A DNA stretch of 64,000 bases from Verrucomicrobiota bacterium (GCA_023386835.1 JAEWIY010000018.1:31429-95428), one strand, 5' to 3'; counted from the stretch's first letter, positions 44,667 to 54,782 are shown. Numbers and translations are program-made. Notes: generated from the letters alone by a model not told the origin.

Positions 44667-47600
44667 TTGCGCTTCACGTCCGTGCGCGCGCCAGACCAAA
44701 AACCGTTTCCCTTCCGCCTCGAGTTCCCTCCGGAGCTTCCGATCTCCGCGCGCGCCGCTGAAATCGTCGACACGTTGCAGAAGCATTCGGTGCTCATTCT
44801 CGCGGGCGAAACCGGATCCGGCAAAACCACGCAGATCCCCAAGCTCTGCCTGGCCGCCGGCGGGGGCACCCGCGGCCAGATCGCCTGCACGCAACCGCGC
44901 CGCGTGGCAGCCCTGTCGGTCTCGCGCCGCGTCGCACAAGAGCTGAACGTGGAGTGGGGCGGGGCGGTCGGCTGCAAGGTCCGGTTCACCGACCAGACTT
45001 CGCCCGACACCGTCATCAAGTTCCTGACGGACGGCATGCTGCTGGCCGAAGTCCAGAGCGATCCACTGCTCCGGGCCTACGACACGATCATCATCGACGA
45101 GGCCCATGAGCGCTCGCTCAACATCGATTTTCTCCTCGGCCATCTCCGGTTGCTGCGCCACCGGAGGCCGGAGCTGCGCATCGTCATTACCTCGGCGACC
45201 ATTGATACGGCCGTCTTCAGTCAGGCCTTTGACGATGCCCCGGTGATCGAGGTGTCCGGGCGCACGTATCCGGTGGAGGTGGTGTATTCACCACTTGATG
45301 CACTCGGTTCCGATGAGGCGGAAGGGGATGAACCCGAATCGCGGGCGGAAGCGCTTCATTATGTCGATGGCGCGCTGGAAGCCGTGGAACGGGTTCTCGC
45401 GCAGAGCGACTCGGGGGACGTGCTCGTTTTCCTGCCGGCGGAACGCGATATTCGAGAATTGGCGGACCTGCTCGCCGGTCGGGCGCGTGGTTGCGAGGTG
45501 GTGCCGCTCTTCGGCCGGCTCTCCAATGCGGACCAGCAGCGCGTTTTTGCGGCGTCACCACGCCGGAAGATTGTGGTCGCGACCAATATCGCGGAGACGT
45601 CGCTGACGATCCCGGGCATCCGATTTGTTGTCGACAGCGGCCTGGCCCGGATCAGCCGGTATGCGCCGCAGGCCCGCACGCGCCGGTTGCCGATCGAGCC
45701 CGTGGCGCAGTCAAGCGCGGACCAACGCAAGGGCCGGGCCGGCCGCGTGGCAGCCGGCGTCTGCATCCGGCTGTATAGCGAAAAGGACTACCTCGAGCGG
45801 CCGCGTTTCACCCAGCCGGAGATCCAGCGGGCCAATCTGGCCGATGTGATCCTGCGGCTGAAGGCGTACGGGCTGGGCGACATCGAGCGATTTCCCTTCA
45901 TCAACATGCCGGCGACGAAGTCGATTCGTGCCGGCTATGCGTTGCTGGAGGAATTGGGCGCGCTGACGCCGGCGACGCGCGCGGTCGAACCCAGCGGACC
46001 GGCCGCGGCCGAACCGGCGTACGTGCGTGAATTGACGCCGATCGGACGGGAGCTGGCCCGTCTGCCGGTCGACCCGACCGTCGGTCGGATGATTCTGCAG
46101 GCGCGTGTCGAGAAGGCGGTGCGCGAAGTGGTGATCATCGCGGCCGGCCTGAGCATTCAGGACCCTCGCGAGCGGCCGCAGGACAAGCAGGCGGCCGCGG
46201 ACGCCGCGCACCGGCGCTTCGCGCATCCCGATTCCGATTTCCTGACCCTGCTCAACATCTGGGAGGCACTGCACGACGAGTTCGACCGCCTCTCGCAATC
46301 GCGTCTGCGACGCTGGTGCCACGAGCACTTCCTGAGCTACACGCGGCTGCGTGAATGGCGGGACATTTATCACCAGTTAATGGATACGCTGGAGTCGCGC
46401 GACGGGTTTCGCCTGACGTCGATCTGGGATGGTGTGCCGCCGGAGAAGCAGGATGAGGCGCGGCTGCGTTTTGGCGGCCCGGGTTACCGCGCGATTCATC
46501 GCAGCATTCTGGCCGGCTTGCTCGGCAACGTGGCAACGCTGGACGAGCAGAAAGGGGGATACAAGGCGACGCACGACCGTCGGGTGTCCTTGTTTCCCGG
46601 TTCCGTCTTGTTTCGACGCGAGGAGCGGAAGACGAGTGGCGGCGCACGCGACGAGCGGAAGACCGACAAACGTGGGCCGCGCTGGATCGTGGCAGCCGAG
46701 ATCATGGAGACCAGCCGGCTCTATGCGCGCACGAATGCGCGGCTGGATCCGGCGTGGGCGCTCGATCTCGCACCGCATTTGTTGCGGGTGGCGCACAGCG
46801 AGCCGTTCTGGGACGAGGCCAAGGGCCGCGTGATGGTGCGACAGCGCACCCGATTGTACGGGCTGGAGGTGGACGCCCGAGCCGTGGGGTATGGCAAGGT
46901 CGACCCGTTGGCCGCGACCGATATCTTCATCCGCGAGGCCCTGGTGAACGACACAATCACGTGGCCGTTCGACTTCCTCCGGCACAACCGCGAAGTGCGC
47001 GAACAGGTGGTCAACCACCTGACGCGCGCGCGGGATCGTGGATACCTCAACCTCGATGAAGCGATCTTTCGATTTTATGCGGATCGCCTGCGTCCGGAGG
47101 TGGAGAAATCCGGCCAGGCGGTGTCTTCGGTGCCCGAGTTGATCGAGCTCGTGCGGGAAAAGAAAACGCACGATCCGCATTTCCTGGAATACTCCGCGGA
47201 TGACATTCGGGATCCGGAAACCGTGGAGGTGGATCAGGCGGCCTATCCGACGGCGCTGCCGCTACGGAACGCCGTACTGCCGTTGGCCTACGCCTACAAA
47301 CCGGGAGAGCCCGAGGACGGCGTGACGTTGGAGGTCGACGTCACGGAAGCGGAGGCGTTGACCCCCGCGGCGCTGGATTGGGCGGTGCCGGGCCACCTTT
47401 TGCCCAAGGTCGAGCACTTCCTCCGGGCGTTGCCAAAGGAACTGCGCCGCGCGGTGCTGCCGCTCAGCGACACCGCGCGCAGCCTCGCGGCGCAGCTGGC
47501 GGAGCGACACCGACTGACCGGAGGGCGGGAGACCCTGACCGAGGCGCTGGCCGCGCGCCTGGGCGAACGGTTCGGGCTGCGCATTGACCCAGCGCTGTGG

Positions 47601-48749
47601 GCGGAGCGTCCGCCGCCCTCGTACCTTCAGGTGCGCATCCGGGTTGTGGATACCGAAGGACGCGAACTGGCGGCCTCCCGTGACTTGGCGGAGATTCAAA
47701 CCGCGCTGGCGGAGTACACACGAACGGCCAGCCAGGCCGTGGCGCGGGAAGATCCGGGGATGTGGAAACGGGCGCGTCGCGAATGGGAAAGGCCGGAACA
47801 GGGGGAATGGCCGCGTGATGAGCTGCCGGAAGCGGTGGTGATTGGCGAACAGGCCGGCGTGCCGCTGCAGGCATTTCCGGCCCTCGAAGCGAAGCCCGGC
47901 GGCGCGGCTGTTCGATTGTGCCGGACGGCTGACGCCGCCGCGCAGTTGATGCCGGATGGGCTGCGGCGCCTGCTGGAGGAGGCGTTGCGCTACGATCTGG
48001 CCTGGCTGGAAAAGGATCTGCGATGCCTGCGTGAACTTGGACCGCTGGCGGCCACGCTGACGCGCGTCGAGACGCTGCAGGCGCAGGCATTGGCCTCGAT
48101 CAAACGGTGGGCGACAGATCCGGACCGGGTGCCGTTGCGGGAGGGCCGGCGCACGCGATCGCAGTTTGAGACGGCGGTGGCGCAGGCGAAGCGCGAGTTG
48201 CGCGGGTTGCCGCTGCGCCTGCGCGACCTGCTCCAGGAGATCCTCGGCTTGCGCCAGACTCTGCTGGTTCATCCGCAGCCGTATCCCGGATTGGAGGACG
48301 AACTTCGTGCGCTGCTGCCGCCTGATTTCCTCGCCCGTATTCCGTACCCGAGACTGTCACATCTTCCTCGATACTTAAAAGCCCGGCAGGTGCGCGCGGA
48401 CCGCTGGCGCCAAAGCCCGGCGAAGGATAGCGAACGGGCGCGTCAGCTGGCGCCCTATGTGACGGCGGCGACCAAGGTGCAGGATGTGCCGGGCGGTGCT
48501 GACGTTCGCTGGTTGGTGGAGGAACTGCGCGTCAGCCTGTTTGCGCAGGAGTTGGGCACGGCCGAGCCCGTTTCGACGGTGAAGCTCGACCGCGCGCTGG
48601 CGCAGTTGTCGGGGAAGGCCGCGGCGCCAGCCGCCAGCGCGCCCGCCGCCCCCGCGAAACCGACGCCGCTCGTGGTGGGCCCCGTGGCTGGGGCAAAATC
48701 GAAGGTCAAAAGCCTCAGCGGCCTCGATCAGCTGTTTGGCCGCCGCTAA
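44667..48749 (+). CDS. hrpA: ATP-dependent RNA helicase HrpA
   Basis: About 1,360 residues from TTG 44667, close to the E. coli HrpA size (1,300). DEAH-box core: Walker A ILAGETGSGKTTQIPK (~46), DEAH in IIIDEAHERS (~143), SAT motif VITSATID, and helicase-C features NIAETSLTIPGIRFVVDSGL and RKGRAGRVAAGVC. Then HA2/OB-fold regions and the long HrpA C-terminal DUF3418-type region (LVDGDIEAFDW-like SPKELRRAVLPL segment). HrpA rescues stalled translation and processes certain mRNAs in E. coli. The reading frame is open upstream to 44247, but no homology extends there. Confidence 0.94.
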   Translation: MRFTSVRAPDQKPFPFRLEFPPELPISARAAEIVDTLQKHSVLILAGETGSGKTTQIPKLCLAAGGGTRGQIACTQPRRVAALSVSRRVAQELNVEWGGAVGCKVRFTDQTSPDTVIKFLTDGMLLAEVQSDPLLRAYDTIIIDEAHERSLNIDFLLGHLRLLRHRRPELRIVITSATIDTAVFSQAFDDAPVIEVSGRTYPVEVVYSPLDALGSDEAEGDEPESRAEALHYVDGALEAVERVLAQSDSGDVLVFLPAERDIRELADLLAGRARGCEVVPLFGRLSNADQQRVFAASPRRKIVVATNIAETSLTIPGIRFVVDSGLARISRYAPQARTRRLPIEPVAQSSADQRKGRAGRVAAGVCIRLYSEKDYLERPRFTQPEIQRANLADVILRLKAYGLGDIERFPFINMPATKSIRAGYALLEELGALTPATRAVEPSGPAAAEPAYVRELTPIGRELARLPVDPTVGRMILQARVEKAVREVVIIAAGLSIQDPRERPQDKQAAADAAHRRFAHPDSDFLTLLNIWEALHDEFDRLSQSRLRRWCHEHFLSYTRLREWRDIYHQLMDTLESRDGFRLTSIWDGVPPEKQDEARLRFGGPGYRAIHRSILAGLLGNVATLDEQKGGYKATHDRRVSLFPGSVLFRREERKTSGGARDERKTDKRGPRWIVAAEIMETSRLYARTNARLDPAWALDLAPHLLRVAHSEPFWDEAKGRVMVRQRTRLYGLEVDARAVGYGKVDPLAATDIFIREALVNDTITWPFDFLRHNREVREQVVNHLTRARDRGYLNLDEAIFRFYADRLRPEVEKSGQAVSSVPELIELVREKKTHDPHFLEYSADDIRDPETVEVDQAAYPTALPLRNAVLPLAYAYKPGEPEDGVTLEVDVTEAEALTPAALDWAVPGHLLPKVEHFLRALPKELRRAVLPLSDTARSLAAQLAERHRLTGGRETLTEALAARLGERFGLRIDPALWAERPPPSYLQVRIRVVDTEGRELAASRDLAEIQTALAEYTRTASQAVAREDPGMWKRARREWERPEQGEWPRDELPEAVVIGEQAGVPLQAFPALEAKPGGAAVRLCRTADAAAQLMPDGLRRLLEEALRYDLAWLEKDLRCLRELGPLAATLTRVETLQAQALASIKRWATDPDRVPLREGRRTRSQFETAVAQAKRELRGLPLRLRDLLQEILGLRQTLLVHPQPYPGLEDELRALLPPDFLARIPYPRLSHLPRYLKARQVRADRWRQSPAKDSERARQLAPYVTAATKVQDVPGGADVRWLVEELRVSLFAQELGTAEPVSTVKLDRALAQLSGKAAAPAASAPAAPAKPTPLVVGPVAGAKSKVKSLSGLDQLFGRR

Positions 48750-48812
48750 TCCACCCTCTGGGTTGTCAGGGCGTTTGTTTCCAGTAGGGTGCCGTTAAGC
48801 CTGTTACCCTTG

Positions 48813-49256
48813 ATGAATACCCCCATCGGCATGTTGTTGGACCAGAAGGGCTCTTCTGTAGTGACCGTGGCGGATACGGCCTCCGTGGCCGATGCCGTGC
48901 GCGTGATGAATGAACATCGGATCGGTTCGGTTGTGGTTCAATCCACGCGCGGATTGGCGGGGATCTTCACGGAACGCGATGTCCTGACACGCGTGGTGGC
49001 GGCCGGTCGAAATCCGTATGTGACCCGGGTCAACGATGTCATGACGTCGGACGTGGTCACCGTCTCGCCTCGTAATACGGTTGGCGAGATCCTGGACCTT
49101 TTCACCAGCCGGCGTTGCCGGCACCTGCCCGTGCTCGAAGAAGGCGAGATGGTGGGGCTGATCTCGATGGGCGACATCTCGCGTTGGCTGGCGGAAAAAC
49201 ACCGGGCCGAGGCCGAGCATCTGCGCTCTTACATCGCCGGAAATCTTGCCACGTAG
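48813..49256 (+). CDS. Tandem CBS-domain protein
   Basis: A 147-residue protein made almost entirely of two CBS domains (~12-68 with ADAVRVMNEHRIGSVVV and GIFTERDVLTRVV; ~76-134 with TVGEILDLFTSRRCRHLPV and VGLISMGDISRWLAEK). Such Bateman modules bind adenosine nucleotides or SAM and usually regulate a partner enzyme or channel. Here the module stands alone, 64 bases after hrpA. Ligand and partner are unknown. ATG 48813 begins directly before the first CBS strand. Confidence 0.9.
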   Translation: MNTPIGMLLDQKGSSVVTVADTASVADAVRVMNEHRIGSVVVQSTRGLAGIFTERDVLTRVVAAGRNPYVTRVNDVMTSDVVTVSPRNTVGEILDLFTSRRCRHLPVLEEGEMVGLISMGDISRWLAEKHRAEAEHLRSYIAGNLAT

Positions 49257-49297
49257 TCCGCGGCGATCGCGCCGACTTCCTTCGCGGAGGGCGGCGA

Positions 49298-50098
49298 TCA
49301 GTCGCGAGGACGCCGCTCCACCGCCAGGGCCCAGGCGCCCGGCTGACCGCGCAGGCTGACGCGGCGGCCGAATACTTCCGAAAGATTGACCGAGGTGAGG
49401 ACCTCACCCACCGCACCGGCGGCGCCCACTTTTCCCTGGCGCAACAGCAGTGCGTGCGAGAACGCGGGTGTGATCTCCTCCACGTGGTGAGTCACCAGGA
49501 CGAGCGTCGGGCCGCGCCCGCGGCGCGCGAGTTCGTCGATGGTCTCGAGAAAGTCAGTACGGGCAACCGGGTCCAGGCCGGCGCAGGGTTCGTCCAGGAT
49601 CAGCAGGCGCGGTTTGGCGGCCAGTGCGCGCGCGATCAGCACGCGTTGGCGCTCGCCTTGTGAGAGGTAAGCCCACGGCCGGTCGTGAATGGATTCGGCC
49701 TGCAGTTCCGTCAGCAGATTGCGCGCGGCGCGGTAATCCTGCGGCGTCGGCGTAACCCACAAGTCGAGCTGGTCATAGCGTCCGCTGATCACCGTCTCGA
49801 CCGCGATCTCGGCCGGCGGCACGTGGGCCTGCAACGCGGAGGAAACGAGCCCGATCTGCCGTCGGACCTCGCGCCAATCCGTCCGGCCGTGCACTGAGCC
49901 GTTCAACTCAATCCGACCAAGGGACGGGGTCATCAAGCCCGTCAGCACCTTGAGCAGGGTGGTCTTGCCGCTGCCGTTGGCGCCGAGCAGCGCCCAGTGC
50001 TGCCCAGGTTCGATCTGCCAGGCGACTTGGTCGAGCAGCGTGTTGGCACCACGACGAACAGAGACATCACGCAGCACGAGGACAGGTCGACGGGACAT
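49298..50098 (-). CDS. ABC transporter ATPase subunit
   Basis: A 266-residue single ABC domain of the type seen in ModF/YlmA-like or importer-associated ATPases: Walker A LLGANGSGKTTLLKVLTG, Q-loop IGLVSSALQ, signature AYLSQGERQRVLIARAL, Walker B LLILDEPCAGLD and H-loop LVTHHVEEI. No permease partner is encoded next to it. It may be a soluble ABC protein, or pair with a permease elsewhere. ATG 50098 is used; the frame extends upstream through the neighbouring gene on the other strand. Confidence 0.88.
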   Translation of the reverse strand: MSRRPVLVLRDVSVRRGANTLLDQVAWQIEPGQHWALLGANGSGKTTLLKVLTGLMTPSLGRIELNGSVHGRTDWREVRRQIGLVSSALQAHVPPAEIAVETVISGRYDQLDLWVTPTPQDYRAARNLLTELQAESIHDRPWAYLSQGERQRVLIARALAAKPRLLILDEPCAGLDPVARTDFLETIDELARRGRGPTLVLVTHHVEEITPAFSHALLLRQGKVGAAGAVGEVLTSVNLSEVFGRRVSLRGQPGAWALAVERRPRD

Positions 50099-50254
50099 TC
50101 CGCCGGTGCTGCCAAGCGTACGCAGATCCGTCAATCTTGCCCGTGCGGAACCGGCGCGGAGCGTATCCAGACTGCGGCGATGAGGGTCGGGCCGTGGCGA
50201 GGCGTCGGCAAAACCACTCGCCGGTGGCGGCAGGGTTTCGGTAGCGTCGTGGCC

Positions 50255-51760
50255 ATGCTCGCCTGTCGCTTTCGACGCGTCCTGTTTGCCTTGACCTTGG
50301 TCACCACGGCGGTGGCGGACACCTTCACAGTGGCCGTGTACAACGTGGAGAATCTCTTCGATGTCGATGGCGTGTCGCTCTATGATGAATACCAGCCGGA
50401 GCGTTACGGGCCGCGGCACCTCGCGACGAAACTGCGCAACGTTGCGGAGGTGGTGGCGCGGATCGAGGATGGACGCGGACCGGACATCCTGCTGCTCCAG
50501 GAAATTGAGATCGATCACACGCCGGTCTCGTCGGTGAGCCACGGGCCTTCGTTTTGGCAGCGGTTTGGTGATCGGACGGCCGTGGAGTTGCTCGCGCAAG
50601 ACCCGCTGCCCGCGGTGTTGGCGGATGTGCCGGCGGAAGCCTGGCTGCTCAAGGCCCTGGCCGATCGCGGCGTGACCGGGTACGCCGTGGTGGCGGGAAC
50701 GGATCGCGATGCGGGGCGGGTCGAGGAGCGCCGGAAGGCGATCAAGTGCGTGACGCTGACGCGCTTTCCCGTTCTGTCCGTGCGCCAGCACGAGACGCGG
50801 GATGCGCGGAACATCCTTGAAGTGGAAATGCGTGTGGGTGAGGCGCGGCTGCACGTCTTCAACACGCACTGGAAATCGGGAGCCGGAGATCCCGCGCTCG
50901 AGGAAATTCGGGTGCAGAATGCGCAAGTTTTGCGCCGACGGATCGAGGCGTTGCTAACGGAGGATCCGCAGGCGGACATCATCGTCGGCGGCGACTTCAA
51001 CTCGCACTACAACCAGAAGGTTCGGTATCCGGAAATGCGAGTCACAGGGATCAACGACATCCTGCGCTCGCAGGGCAACGAACTCGCGCTCCGCGGATCC
51101 CAACGCGATCTCTACAACCTGTGGTTTGAACTGCCGGTGGAGGAGCGGGGCAGCGATACGTACCGGGGCGAGTGGGGCACGCTGATCCAACTATTGGTGA
51201 CGCGCGGCCTGTACGATCACCGGGGCATTCAGTACGTGGACAACTCATTCACGGCGGTACGAATCGCGGGCCTGAATGTCGACGCAGCCGGAGCGCCACT
51301 GCGATGGGATGCCGGGGGAGGATCAGGTAGTGGGTTTTCGGATCACCTGCCGGTGTTGGCCCGCTTCAAGGTGGTGAGCGAGAATCGCGCCGATCGCTGG
51401 CTCTCGTTGCAGCGTCCGTCGAAGGGTGAGACGCGCGCGGAGCCGATTCGGGTGAGTTATGCGGCCGTCGATGCGCGCAGCACGGCCATCGATCCGGCCA
51501 CCTTGCCGGCTGGCGCGAATCTCCGTGACGGGACTTGGTCGGGAAAGCTGTTCCGGATCGAGGCGCCGGTCGTGCCGGATCGTCACCCGCGTGTCCGGGT
51601 GCGGGGCGAGGAGTATGAGGTTTATGGCGTGGATGACGCGATTCGGGACCAGCTGCACGCGCAGCGCCGGTCCGGCGAGATGCGCTTCCTTGGAGAACTC
51701 GGCACCTTCAAAGGACGCTGGCAGTTCGTGGTGAAGGATGTGAAGTGGGTGCTGCCATGA
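50255..51760 (+). CDS. Exported endonuclease/exonuclease/phosphatase (EEP) family protein
   Basis: A 501-residue protein with an N-terminal signal (FRRVLFALTLVTTAVADT). EEP features are clear: VAVYNVENLFDVDG, ILLLQEIEI, TRFPVLSVR, FNTHWKSGAGD, DIIVGGDFNSHYN and GFSDHLPVLARF; these carry the catalytic Asn, Glu, Asp and His. A C-terminal ~110-residue extension follows the EEP fold. The substrate may be extracellular DNA, RNA or phosphoesters. Its stop overlaps the next gene's start by four bases (ATGA), showing translational coupling to the ArsC/Spx-like gene. Confidence 0.88.
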   Translation: MLACRFRRVLFALTLVTTAVADTFTVAVYNVENLFDVDGVSLYDEYQPERYGPRHLATKLRNVAEVVARIEDGRGPDILLLQEIEIDHTPVSSVSHGPSFWQRFGDRTAVELLAQDPLPAVLADVPAEAWLLKALADRGVTGYAVVAGTDRDAGRVEERRKAIKCVTLTRFPVLSVRQHETRDARNILEVEMRVGEARLHVFNTHWKSGAGDPALEEIRVQNAQVLRRRIEALLTEDPQADIIVGGDFNSHYNQKVRYPEMRVTGINDILRSQGNELALRGSQRDLYNLWFELPVEERGSDTYRGEWGTLIQLLVTRGLYDHRGIQYVDNSFTAVRIAGLNVDAAGAPLRWDAGGGSGSGFSDHLPVLARFKVVSENRADRWLSLQRPSKGETRAEPIRVSYAAVDARSTAIDPATLPAGANLRDGTWSGKLFRIEAPVVPDRHPRVRVRGEEYEVYGVDDAIRDQLHAQRRSGEMRFLGELGTFKGRWQFVVKDVKWVLP

Positions 51761-52119
51761 AATGTCCCCTGACGGTTTACACCTACGCGAAGTGCAGCAC
51801 GTGCCGCGATGCCACGCGCTGGCTCCGCGAACACAATGTGGCGTTCGTCGAGAAGCCGATCCGCGAAACCCCTCCTTCTGTGACCGAGCTTCGGGAGATG
51901 CTCCAGCACCAAGACGGTAATCTGCGCCGGTTGTTCAACACGTCGGGCATCGAGTACCGCGCCCAAGGCTTGGCCGAGAAGCTGCCGCAACTCTCCGAAG
52001 CGGAGGCGCTCAAATTGTTGGCGTCCGATGGCCGCCTCGTGAAGCGACCGTTCGTGTTGGGCGCGGAGGTTGGCCTCGTGGGCTTCCACGCGGACAAATG
52101 GGCGCAAGCGCTCACCTAA
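51757..52119 (+). CDS. ArsC/Spx-family thioredoxin-fold protein
   Basis: A 120-residue protein with the redox motif Cys13-x2-Cys16 in VYTYAKCSTCRDATRWLREH, then FVEKPIRETPPSVTELREML, and the R-x-P-region RLVKRPFVLGAEVGLVGF. Family members are glutaredoxin-dependent arsenate reductases or Spx-like regulators; the CSTC form is frequent in the YffB/MgsR-like branch. No ars operon genes are nearby, so arsenate reduction is not implied. Its start overlaps the EEP stop (ATGA). Confidence 0.85.
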   Translation: MKCPLTVYTYAKCSTCRDATRWLREHNVAFVEKPIRETPPSVTELREMLQHQDGNLRRLFNTSGIEYRAQGLAEKLPQLSEAEALKLLASDGRLVKRPFVLGAEVGLVGFHADKWAQALT

Positions 52120-52251
52120 GCGGCGAGTGTTTGGAGACGGCATGAGCAGGCCGTCCACGCTCAAGTCGCGAGTGCCGCTCAGGCTCCGACGCGATATTTT
52201 CTGTAACTCAGCGCGGGCGGGTGGGGTTTTCTCTTCGAACCCCTCACGATT

Positions 52252-53196
52252 ATGATCTCTGCCCGCCTTTGTTTCTCCGCTGCGCTCGCGTTGTTGTGTG
52301 CCGCTCCGTCTTTTGCGCGAATTGAGCGCGAGGTGGAGAAAACGTTTACCGTTTCTCCGGGTGGCACGCTGAAGGTGTCCACGTTCGGCGGAAACATCAA
52401 CGTGGAGCCGGGATCCGGCAGCCAGGTGGTGGTCAAAGCTCGACAGGTCTTCTCCAAGGCGGACAGCGAACGGGAGGCCGACCAGATTGCGGAAGATCTC
52501 GAAATGACGATCGAGCAACGCGGCAACGACGTCACGGCGCAGGCGCGCTACAACAAGAACCGCTTCGGCGGTTTTCGTTGGGGATCCACGCCGGTGAATG
52601 TCAGTTTCACCGTGCTGGTGCCGAGCCGTTTCAACGTCGATCTCGACACCTCGGGCGGGAACATCGAGGTCGGGGATCTGGAGGGTGAAGCAAAGGTGCA
52701 GACCAGTGGTGGCAACCTGCGCTTTGGCCGTTTCCAGGGACCGGTGGAGGGCCGGACCTCCGGTGGCAACATCAGCATCGACGAGGCTCGCGACCGCCTG
52801 AAGGTGTCCACCAGCGGCGGCAACATTCGCGTCGGCCGCGCCAGCGGTGAGGTGAACTTGCGCACCAGCGGCGGCGCGATCCGCGTCGATCGTGTGGCCG
52901 GCACATTGGAGGCCTCGACGAGCGGTGGCAGCGTGCAAGCCAACGTGGAGGGTCCGGTGAAAGGCGACGTGACGTTGAGCACCTCGGGCGGCTCGGTGGA
53001 CCTGCGCGTGGAACCCTCCGCGGCGTTCCGGCTCGACGCCAGCACGAGCGGCGGCCGGGTGCAGGCGGAAGGCCTCACTGTTCAACCGGAATCGGGTGGC
53101 GCGGGGCGGGACCGGCTCGTCGGTGCCGTGAACGGCGGCGGGCCGACCGTTCGGCTGCGGTCGAGTGGCGGCAACATCAACGTGAAACCACTCTGA
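52252..53196 (+). CDS. Secreted DUF4097 repeat protein (beta-helix-like)
   Basis: A 314-residue exported protein with a signal peptide (~1-22, ending SFARI). From residue 133, eight TSGG or SSGG units follow: the first five at exact 18-residue intervals (residues 133, 151, 169, 187, 205), then two at 21, giving a stacked right-handed beta-helix or solenoid of the kind predicted for DUF4097/adhesin-like domains. Each rung starts T/S-S-G-G-N/S. Function is unknown for the family; a cell-surface or periplasmic role is likely. The ATG at 52252 follows a 132-base gap with no other feature. Confidence 0.85.
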   Translation: MISARLCFSAALALLCAAPSFARIEREVEKTFTVSPGGTLKVSTFGGNINVEPGSGSQVVVKARQVFSKADSEREADQIAEDLEMTIEQRGNDVTAQARYNKNRFGGFRWGSTPVNVSFTVLVPSRFNVDLDTSGGNIEVGDLEGEAKVQTSGGNLRFGRFQGPVEGRTSGGNISIDEARDRLKVSTSGGNIRVGRASGEVNLRTSGGAIRVDRVAGTLEASTSGGSVQANVEGPVKGDVTLSTSGGSVDLRVEPSAAFRLDASTSGGRVQAEGLTVQPESGGAGRDRLVGAVNGGGPTVRLRSSGGNINVKPL

Positions 53197-53294
53197 GAGA
53201 TCGCGGCGGGAGGAACCGTCACCCTCCGGTAACTCGGCCCGCGGGGTGGCGATGCAGTCTTGCGGGCCGCGGGCCGCTGCGGAATAAGCCGGGG

Positions 53295-54782
53295 ATGCAG
53301 GCCTACGACGTTCTGGTTGCCCGACTGAAACGAGTGCATGTGCTTGGGAGTGTCAGTGGGCTGCTGGGGTGGGATGAGCAGGTCAACTTGCCGCCGGACA
53401 GTTCCGACTTGCGAGCCGAGCAGCTGGCGTTGATCGCCGAACTGCACTATGCCGCGGCAAGTGATCCGGAGATCGGCCGTTGTTTGGGCAAACTGGAAGC
53501 GGGCTTCGCCGAACTGACGCCGGATCAGACCGTCGTTGTGCGGGAGGCGCGGCGCGATTACGACCGGGTGACTCGACTGCCCGCTGACTTCGTGGCGGCG
53601 CGGGCCCGGCTGAACAGCGCGGCCTACCACGCGTGGGCGGGGGCCAAACCCGTGGGCGATTTTGGCGCGTTCGCACCGTTTCTGGAACAGCAGCTCGAGA
53701 TGGCCCGGCGCGAAGCGGAGCTGCTGGGTTGGGGCGACCGGCCGTACGACTACGCGATCGACAAACATGATCCTGGTTTGTCGGCCGCCGTGATCGATCA
53801 ACTGTTTGCGGAGTTGAAGCAGGGTCTGGTCCCGCTGGTGCGCCGCGTCGCGGCCGCCGCCGCTCGCCAGCCCTCCGTGCCGCTGCGCGGTTTTCCGGTG
53901 GCTTCGCAGCTCACGTTCCTGCGCGAAGTGACGGAGCGAATTGGCTTCAACTACCAGCGCGGGCGCATCGACGTATCGTTGCATCCGTTTTGTGAGGGCT
54001 CGGGCGCGGACGTACGGATGACGACGCGGTTTGATCCCGACGAACCGCTCTCGTCGCTCTTCGGTTCGATTCACGAAACCGGTCATGGGTTGTACGAACA
54101 GGGTCTGCCGTTGGCCGACCAAGGCACGCCGCTCGGCCAGCACGCGGGCATGGCGGTCCACGAATCACAAAGCCGGATGTGGGAAAACCAGGTGGGCCGG
54201 AGCCGCGACTTCTGGCGCCACTTCGAACCGCGTTATCGCGAGCTCTTCCCGGAGCCGCTGCAGGGCGTTTCGTCGGACGACCTGTATCGTGCCATCAACG
54301 CCGTGCGCCCCATGCTGATCCGCGTGGAAGCCGACGAGGTGCACTACAACCTGCACATCATCCTGCGCTTCGAACTGGAGAAGGCCCTCTTCGCCGGTGA
54401 ACTGCGGGTCGCGGAGCTCCCGGAGGCGTGGAGAGCAAAGTCCCAGGAGTTACTGGGACAGGTGCCGCCCAGCGATCGGGAAGGAGTCCTGCAGGACATC
54501 CACTGGAGCAGTGGCGCCTTCGGCTACTTCCCGAGCTATTGTCTGGGCAACATGATCGCGGCCCAGAACTGGCAGGCCGTGCAGCGAGCCTTGCCCGGGC
54601 TGCCGGGGGACTTCGCGGCGGGGCGGTTTGAACGCCTGCTCGAGTGGCTGCGCACCAACATCCACGCGCAGGGGCGGCGTTATTCCGCGCTCGAACTGGT
54701 GGAGCGCGTCACAGGTGAACCCCTGTCGCCGCAGCCCCTGCTCGCGTATTTGGAAGAACGCTACGGCACGCTCTACGCGTGA
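53295..54782 (+). CDS. M32-family carboxypeptidase (Taq-type)
   Basis: A 495-residue cytoplasmic zinc metallocarboxypeptidase of normal M32 length. HExxH-type motif SIHETGHGLYEQGL at ~residue 260, preceded by FDPDEPLSSLFG, with LGQHAGMAVHESQSRMWENQ containing the third ligand Glu, and IVRVEADEVHYNLHII-type RVEADEVHYN further on. Broad-specificity carboxypeptidases of this family cut single C-terminal residues from peptides. The TatD gene follows with overlapping or abutting starts. Confidence 0.95.
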   Translation: MQAYDVLVARLKRVHVLGSVSGLLGWDEQVNLPPDSSDLRAEQLALIAELHYAAASDPEIGRCLGKLEAGFAELTPDQTVVVREARRDYDRVTRLPADFVAARARLNSAAYHAWAGAKPVGDFGAFAPFLEQQLEMARREAELLGWGDRPYDYAIDKHDPGLSAAVIDQLFAELKQGLVPLVRRVAAAAARQPSVPLRGFPVASQLTFLREVTERIGFNYQRGRIDVSLHPFCEGSGADVRMTTRFDPDEPLSSLFGSIHETGHGLYEQGLPLADQGTPLGQHAGMAVHESQSRMWENQVGRSRDFWRHFEPRYRELFPEPLQGVSSDDLYRAINAVRPMLIRVEADEVHYNLHIILRFELEKALFAGELRVAELPEAWRAKSQELLGQVPPSDREGVLQDIHWSSGAFGYFPSYCLGNMIAAQNWQAVQRALPGLPGDFAAGRFERLLEWLRTNIHAQGRRYSALELVERVTGEPLSPQPLLAYLEERYGTLYA

